Part shown: in pieces, positions 52,194 through 56,973 of the stretch
Layout of the letters: each line of letters starts with the position of its first letter
Position numbering within the stretch: the stretch's first letter is position 1
Source: Acidimicrobiia bacterium
Lineage (GTDB): Bacteria > Acidobacteriota > Vicinamibacteria > Vicinamibacterales > UBA2999
Assembly (NCBI GenBank): GCA_016871275.1
Contig: VFZG01000020.1
Span: 1-56,973, forward strand
Direction of reading: 5' to 3'
DNA: 56,973 nt
Notes under the pieces: generated by a model
Told to the model about the DNA's origin: nothing
What the model saw: only the letters and a program-made list of their open reading frames with translations
Database searches by the model: none
Program-made: the position numbers and the translations under genes

Positions 52194-52199
52194 GAGCGA

Positions 52200-52796
52200 T
52201 CACTTCCGCTTATGAGTATCGAACAGCGCTTGCCACTGTTTTGCCAGCTTCTCTGCTTCTGTGACCTGCGCAGCCGTCATCTTTGTCGCCAAGGTGTCGC
52301 GCTGCTTCGTCACCAATGCTGCTAGTTCCACGTCATTCGCTGCTGTGGCGCTGACGGCTGCTGCGCTCCACCAGACATACGCAGTCGTAGGATTGCGCGT
52401 CACGCCATGTGTGCCGTTGGCGTAGATACCACCAAGGAGCACTTGCGCTGACACGTTGCCTTGGGTGGCGGCTTTGCTAAACCACGACAGCGCTTTACGC
52501 TCATCTTTCGTAACGCCGCTGCCCTGCCCATACAGCACGCCGAGTAAGTATTGCGCGTGGGGATGTCCTTGGTCGGCAGCTTTACCGATCCACATCACTC
52601 CTTGAGACGTATTGAGCGGAACGCCCCGACCGTCAAAATACATTCGACCGAGACTGAGTTGAGACGCAGCATCGCCAGCTGATGCCCGCGCTCGAATGGT
52701 GTCGACCTCTTGTGCGCTGAGGGTGGTCTGCGCCCACGCCGTCCCCGTCACCGCCATCAGCATCACCGCAACCACGACACGCAGTAGATGTCTCAT
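52200..52796 (-). CDS. secreted Sel1-repeat protein
   Basis: Protein of 198 aa with signal peptide LLRVVVAVMLMAVTGTAWAQ. Two to three Sel1 repeats follow: GDAASQLSLGRMYFDGRGVP, GHPHAQYLLGVLYGQGSGV and GNVSAQVLLGGIYANGTHGV. Sel1 proteins are scaffolds for protein contacts. AAGGAG lies 8 bases before ATG 52796. A 22-codon frame (MAEWEQAAAEWRRAHLGLKE..) immediately precedes and overlaps its start, perhaps the tail of a lost gene. Confidence 0.78.
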   Translation of the reverse strand: MRHLLRVVVAVMLMAVTGTAWAQTTLSAQEVDTIRARASAGDAASQLSLGRMYFDGRGVPLNTSQGVMWIGKAADQGHPHAQYLLGVLYGQGSGVTKDERKALSWFSKAATQGNVSAQVLLGGIYANGTHGVTRNPTTAYVWWSAAAVSATAANDVELAALVTKQRDTLATKMTAAQVTEAEKLAKQWQALFDTHKRK

Positions 52797-52864
52797 CACT
52801 CACTCTCCTTGAGACCGAGATGCGCCCGTCGCCATTCTGCCGCAGCTTGCTCCCACTCTGCCAT

Positions 52865-53100
52865 CCGTGCCCCACACGTGCGTCCGCCTGGGCACGTCGC
52901 ACCCAGACCGCCAGGGCCGACGGCGTCAGGTCCAGCTCACGGGCGACGGCGCCGACCGTCTTCCCTTCATCGAGGACCAGTCGGATGGCCCCCGCTTTGG
53001 ACTCATCAGTAAACTGCCGGCGGGGCCGCCGGCTCGTGCGGTGCTTGGATATTCGGGACATCGTATCCACCTTTCGGCAGATGTCCACCAAACCGGATCA
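52865..53100 (-). mobile_element. IS3-family left end with OrfA fragment
   Basis: From ATG 53061 the frame reads SRRPRRQFTDESKAGAIRLV, then EGKTVGAVARELDLTPSALA-VWVRRAQ, an IS3-type OrfA helix-turn-helix. An IS-like end TGATCCGGTTTGGTGGACAT starts at 53100, exactly where the HD-hydrolase relic is cut. The right part of the element is lost, replaced by the Sel1 region. Confidence 0.7.
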
Positions 53101-53105
53101 CGCCC

Positions 53106-53460
53106 AAGGACCAGGGTGGCAGGGAACGGCTGGAAGACATCACCGCCAGCTTCGGTCTCGCCGTGGCGGACATCGTCGCCGGCTGTTCGGACGCATTCGT
53201 GAAGCCGAAGCCGCCGTGGGCGGAGCGCAGGCAGAAGTACGTCGCCGGTCTTCCCGGAAAGTCAGCTGACGTCCGGCTCGTGTCTGCCGCCGACAAGCTC
53301 GCGAATGTCTGGTCCGCCATCCAGGATTACCGGACAGCGGGGGAGGCTCTGGGGGGTCGCTTCAACGCCCCACGTAACGACCAGTTGTGGTACTGCCGTG
53401 CGCTTGCGGACGCCTTCACCGCTCACGGGCCGGCGTCGCTCGCACGGGAGCTCGATGTTC
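53106..53460 (+). pseudogene. HD-domain (MESH1/RelA-like) hydrolase fragment
   Basis: The frame reads KDQGGRERLEDITASFGLAV, GCSDAFVKPKPPWAERRQKY, VRLVSAADKLANVWSAIQDY and DQLWYCRALADAF. This is the C-terminal two-thirds of a small HD-domain phosphohydrolase. The H-D metal pair would lie just upstream, at the point where the IS3 end begins. Similarity ends near 53455, where a second IS fragment starts. Confidence 0.7.
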
Positions 53461-53583
53461 CACACCATGCTCGCGCACCATCCGCACGGCGCGCTCTCGG
53501 ACTTCAGGGGAGGATTTCCTCGGCGTTGCCATCGGCGAATCCTCTCAAGGAATTAGCCCTCCGAAAAACCCGGGACGATTCAG
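53457..53583 (-). mobile_element. second IS3-family left end, OrfA start
   Basis: On the minus strand an IS-type end TGAATCGTCCCGGGTTTTTC (from 53583) is followed by ATG 53532 and MATPRKSSPEVRERAVRMVR. This is the start of an IS3-group OrfA of a different type from the one at 53061. Only 26 codons remain before it joins the HD relic. Confidence 0.7.
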
Positions 53584-53622
53584 TCGGCGCGACGTCTCGA
53601 GGACACTCCGGTGATTCGAAGC

Positions 53623-53655
53623 AAAAAGGGCCGCCCGACGATGTCGAGCGGCCCC
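53623..53655 (-). terminator. intrinsic terminator of the TonB receptor gene
   Basis: On the minus strand GGGCCGC and GCGGCCC (bases 53654-53648 and 53634-53628) form a 7-bp stem with a 13-base loop, followed by TTTTT (53627-53623). It lies 27 bases after the stop codon at 53682-53684. Confidence 0.8.
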
Positions 53656-53681
53656 AGGTCAACCTACGGCTGCGGTGACGT

Positions 53682-56606
53682 TCAGAAGCGCAGTTGCGCG
53701 GCGAGGCGCAGCGTGCGCGGCGTGAGGATGTCCAGCGGGGTCCCGAGCGACGAGCCCCAGGTAATGTTCTGATTCTTCACGTACGACGAGTTCGCGGCGT
53801 TGAAGAGATCGAACTGTCCCGAGAGCTGGTATTTGCCGACGCGGAACATCTTGCGAATGCCGAAATCGATCTGGTTCAGGCGATCGTAGAACTGTTTCCC
53901 TGGCGCAACTAGGTCGACGGTGTAGCTCGCCAGGCTCATGTTGGGGATGACGAGCTCGCCCGGTCGGCAGGGCCCTTTGCAGTCGGCCGCGTACCGCGTA
54001 GTCCGGCCGATGTTCCAGCGCGTGAACAGCGGCTGGCCGTTGTAGCTCTGGAAGGCCACGTTGGTCTGAATGCCATACCAGGGCAGCGTATACGAGCCCG
54101 CGAGCTTCAACTCGTGCAGAAACGGCATATCGAGCTTGCTCTGATCGCAGAAGTGGAAGTCTGGGTTCGGCTGGTTGCTGCCAGCAATGGCGGCCGTTCC
54201 AGGCAGGCGGCCCACCGTGCTCTCGATCGCATCGCACCGCACGTCGACGATACGGTCGAACGTCCACCCGCCGAAGAACTGTGCACCTCGCACCTGGGCG
54301 TTGAATCCGAGTTGGACGCCGTTGTAGGTGCGCCGACGCAGGTTCGAGTCGGTCGAGTTGACGTCCATCCGCTTGACCAGGCTGACCTTCGACGCCGCGA
54401 GGTTATAGACGGGAATCACCATACCGTCGAGCGGGCTGACGACGTCCACGATCGTGTAGTCCGCGTTCGTGAAGTTGTCGTATCGCCCGATGCGCTGGTC
54501 GTGCGTGGTCCGGCGGAAGTAGCCGCCGTTGATCGACAAGCCGTTCATGATCTGATGTTGGACTTGTGCGGTGGTTTCGTAATCGTATTCGCGCTGCAGG
54601 TTCGGGTCTGGCCGGTTCTGAGCCACGAGCCCGCCGAAGTTCTGGGTGAGACTCGGTCCAATCTCATTGTCCTGCGCGATGTTGTCGCCGTTGGTGTCTC
54701 GCCAGGTTCGCGTGTCCGACTGGAGCTGCAGGGGGTTGTAGCGCTGCGGGAAGCCGAGCGCCTGACCGGCCATGTAGCGACCGAACGACCCCTTGATGGC
54801 GGTGCGTGAGTTGCCGAAGAGGTCGTAGGACGCGCCGATGCGCGGGGCGATATCGTTCCAGTCCGGAAGGTTTGGCTGCTCGGGCAACGTCCGTAGCCCC
54901 ACGAAGCGACCTGGGTTCGCCAACTGGCTCTTGATGCGGGCATTGAACGATTCGAACCGCACGCCGGCGTTGATGGTCATGCGCTTCAGGGTCCACTGAT
55001 CCTGCACGTAGAGACCGAGATCGCGGTTGAGGAACTCGTTCGCCCGAATCGGCGTGTTGTACACCCGCACCTGGTCCGGCACACCGTTGCGGTAGATCTG
55101 CACCAGATCGCCGTTGATGTCGAACTCGGTCACGTAGTCGCCGAACCCCCACTGCATCCCTGCCCTGAGGGCATGGCTTCCCGTCACGTACGACAAGGTC
55201 GCCGTGATGTTGTTGGCTTTCGGGTCGATCCCTTGCGCGGGTGTCCGTCGGCCATCCCACATCCGCAAGGTGATCACATCTTCCTTGCCGGTCTGCGTGA
55301 ACCACTCGGGCGTGCCCCGATCCTTCTGGATGCCGGGCTGGTACTTGCCGGTGAAGTATTCGACGTTGGTCGAATAGCCGGCCTCGAACAGAAGCCGGCT
55401 GCTGAAGGCCGACGTCCACTTCACCTGACCGGTGTAGTAGAGCGCTTGATCCTGGTCGCGACGCCCCGATGCGGTCTGCCACTCCGGGATCCAGTTGCCG
55501 ACCAACTCATGCACCTTGAACTTGGGATAGCGGTCGTGGTACGCGGCCAGCTTGTGTTTCTGGCTGATCTGCCACGTGAGCCGCAGCATCTGGTTCTGCA
55601 CCTGCTGCTCTTCCTGCGTGGGGTCGGGTCGGCCATCGGCCCAGTAGCCGGCTGCAACGATCGAGTCGGTCCGGATCTTTCGGTAGCTGGCGAAGAACCA
55701 CAGCTTGTCCTTCTTGAGCGGGCCGCCAAGGCCGAGGTTCACATCGGAGATGTGCGACACCGAGGTGCCTCGCCGCAGGCCGCGAGCTCTCAGCTCATCC
55801 GTGAGGTTTTCCGACACCATGCCTTCCGACGTGCCGCCGGCAAACACCGAGCCGCTGAAGGTGTTGCCTCCGTCACGCGGGATGAAGTTGATACGCACGC
55901 CGCCGCCCGACACCTCGGCGCCGACGCCACCAGTCTGGTAGGTGACCTCCGACTGCGCCGCGTCGCTGAAGTACGCCTGCACCTGTCCGTCGGACATGAT
56001 GCTGTTCATCTTCAGACCGTCAATCTGGACGGTCACGTCGGTCTGCCGTGAGCCGTTGACCGTCATGTAGATCTGCTCGGCCTGCTGGTTGCCGCCGACG
56101 TCAGTGTTGCTCATCCGGACACCCGGCATCAGCGCAGCCAGACCGGCGTAATTGCGTGCCGTCGGCACGGCGTCGAGCATCGCGCGGTTGAGCACCTGCG
56201 CGCGCTGGACGTTCTGAACGTCGACAACCGGTGCGGCGCCGGTGACGGTGACGTTCTCTTCAAGGGCGCCGACCTTCATGTCGCCGTTGATCGTCAAGGC
56301 GAAGTTCGAGGGCAGTTCAAGACCCTCTCGGCGCAAGCTGCTGAACCCGGCGAGCGTGAAGACCAGCGTGTAGGTGCCAGGCCGCAGGTCGGGAATTTGA
56401 TAACGACCTTGTTCGTCCGTAATCGCCGATCGCATTTTTTCGATGAGCACGGGGCTCGACGCCTCGACCGTCACGCCGGGCAACAGCGCACCGGACTCGT
56501 CGCGCACCACACCAGTGAATGCGCTCTGGGCGGATGCCTCACGCGCCGTTCCCAGGAACACAGCGCCCAGCACGGTCAGGCACACCAACAATCGACAGCG
56601 ACTCAT
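53682..56606 (-). CDS. Oar-like TonB-dependent receptor with Cna-B domain
   Basis: Outer-membrane transporter of 974 aa. Signal peptide LLVCLTVLGAVFLGTAREAS. Residues about 28-105 are a carboxypeptidase-regulatory/Cna-B fold (TGVVRDESGALLPGVTVEAS, QIPDLRPGTYTLVFTLAGF). The plug follows (NVTVTGAAPVVDVQNVQRAQ, TVNGSRQTDVTVQIDGLKMN, GGGVRINFIPRDGGNTFSGS). The barrel ends in RTLRLAAQLRF with a terminal phenylalanine. ATG 56606 has GAGGAG upstream, and a terminator follows. The substrate cannot be told. Confidence 0.9.
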   Translation of the reverse strand: MSRCRLLVCLTVLGAVFLGTAREASAQSAFTGVVRDESGALLPGVTVEASSPVLIEKMRSAITDEQGRYQIPDLRPGTYTLVFTLAGFSSLRREGLELPSNFALTINGDMKVGALEENVTVTGAAPVVDVQNVQRAQVLNRAMLDAVPTARNYAGLAALMPGVRMSNTDVGGNQQAEQIYMTVNGSRQTDVTVQIDGLKMNSIMSDGQVQAYFSDAAQSEVTYQTGGVGAEVSGGGVRINFIPRDGGNTFSGSVFAGGTSEGMVSENLTDELRARGLRRGTSVSHISDVNLGLGGPLKKDKLWFFASYRKIRTDSIVAAGYWADGRPDPTQEEQQVQNQMLRLTWQISQKHKLAAYHDRYPKFKVHELVGNWIPEWQTASGRRDQDQALYYTGQVKWTSAFSSRLLFEAGYSTNVEYFTGKYQPGIQKDRGTPEWFTQTGKEDVITLRMWDGRRTPAQGIDPKANNITATLSYVTGSHALRAGMQWGFGDYVTEFDINGDLVQIYRNGVPDQVRVYNTPIRANEFLNRDLGLYVQDQWTLKRMTINAGVRFESFNARIKSQLANPGRFVGLRTLPEQPNLPDWNDIAPRIGASYDLFGNSRTAIKGSFGRYMAGQALGFPQRYNPLQLQSDTRTWRDTNGDNIAQDNEIGPSLTQNFGGLVAQNRPDPNLQREYDYETTAQVQHQIMNGLSINGGYFRRTTHDQRIGRYDNFTNADYTIVDVVSPLDGMVIPVYNLAASKVSLVKRMDVNSTDSNLRRRTYNGVQLGFNAQVRGAQFFGGWTFDRIVDVRCDAIESTVGRLPGTAAIAGSNQPNPDFHFCDQSKLDMPFLHELKLAGSYTLPWYGIQTNVAFQSYNGQPLFTRWNIGRTTRYAADCKGPCRPGELVIPNMSLASYTVDLVAPGKQFYDRLNQIDFGIRKMFRVGKYQLSGQFDLFNAANSSYVKNQNITWGSSLGTPLDILTPRTLRLAAQLRF

Positions 56607-56750
56607 CGGACTCCTCGATTCTTTTTGAGAGGGTCCAAACGTCGCCCGCAGGGGCACCGGACCATCAGCCGGCGGCAAGCAGACCCGAACCATCCCGACC
56701 TTGGTGTAGAGGCGCTGAGCTTACAGCAATCCTGGTGCTTCAACAAGGAA

Positions 56751-56793
56751 GACGATAGACGGTATTAGGACGATAAGCCGTATTAGTGGCCTC
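56751..56793 (-). repeat. dispersed hairpin repeat, copy F (1.7 tandem cores)
   Basis: On the minus strand a full core (AGGCCA-CTAATA-CGGCTT then ATCGTC) is followed at once by a second, 5'-truncated core (CTAATACCGTCTATCGTC). It is the only tandem arrangement seen. It lies about 145 bases upstream of the TonB receptor start. Confidence 0.75.
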
Positions 56794-56973
56794 TGGTGCA
56801 CCAAACGGCGGTTCGCAGACCCTGCTTCCGGGCGGTGCGACGCTCGCGCCGCGGGCGCCGCGCATCAGTCGCCCGCGCCTCACGGAGCCGGGTCTCATAC
56901 GGGCCGATCTTTTTCGGCGCCGCTGACCGGCGGTAGGTCATCTCGCTGCGGACCGGCCCACGCAGCCACCCCT
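56794..56973. other. window edge, nothing assigned
   Basis: No protein family, repeat or RNA gene is recognised in the last 180 bases; any gene here continues outside the window. Confidence 0.5.

Overview
The window looks like chromosomal DNA of a soil-type Acidobacteriota, most likely the class Vicinamibacteria. This is inferred from the high G+C, the DUF6152 pair, Tat-exported sulfatases and Gfo/Idh/MocA enzymes, PD40/TolB beta-propellers and an Oar-like TonB receptor with an N-terminal Cna-B domain. No rRNA, tRNA, CRISPR array, plasmid origin or intact prophage was seen. Many short gene stumps and insertion-sequence (IS) relics lie between the intact genes.

Layout. 1-2.5 kb: two HNH nucleases with PUA/EVE-like N-termini, then an IS3 remnant fused to a decayed cupin copy. 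2.6-6.4 kb: periplasmic glucose oxidation (soluble PQQ glucose dehydrogenase plus gluconolactonase), a cupin, and a higBA locus reduced to the antitoxin and the last residues of the toxin. 6.4-19.1 kb: exported or membrane proteins (PLP enzyme, MTA/SAH nucleosidase, propellers, cupin, DUF6152 pair) and a ModA-PD40 fusion. 19.1-20.6 kb: relics of a PQQ dehydrogenase and a cytochrome c. 20.6-29.5 kb: a copper/redox block. It holds PCuAC and Sco, two exported SAM methyltransferases, CopC/CopD, an MbnH-type haem enzyme with its partner MbnP, RegA/RegB and a CcmH/NrfF-like protein. Three near-identical 19-bp palindromes fitting the RegA/PrrA consensus sit just upstream of three transcription units here. 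29.8-37.6 kb: a truncated TonB receptor, LD-carboxypeptidase, dihydropyrimidinase, an esterase, relics and an oxidoreductase. 38-46.4 kb: three sulfatases around an anaerobic sulfatase maturase. 47-49.1 kb: an M28 carboxypeptidase. 49.1-53.6 kb: a graveyard of IS and defence-gene fragments that also holds an intact DUF2325-like zinc-ribbon protein. 53.7-56.6 kb: a TonB-dependent receptor with a clear terminator.

Two things stand out. The first is the apparent RegBA-controlled copper unit, with a three-haem MbnH variant. The second is a dispersed family of short repeats, six in 57 kb, sharing a hairpin with a CTAATA or CCAATA loop; several sit exactly at gene-truncation points. A third, weaker lead is a 130-bp direct repeat of a DUF499-like ATPase tail, one copy of which lies directly upstream of the DUF2325-like gene. 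All family names come from reading motifs by eye; no database search was run.
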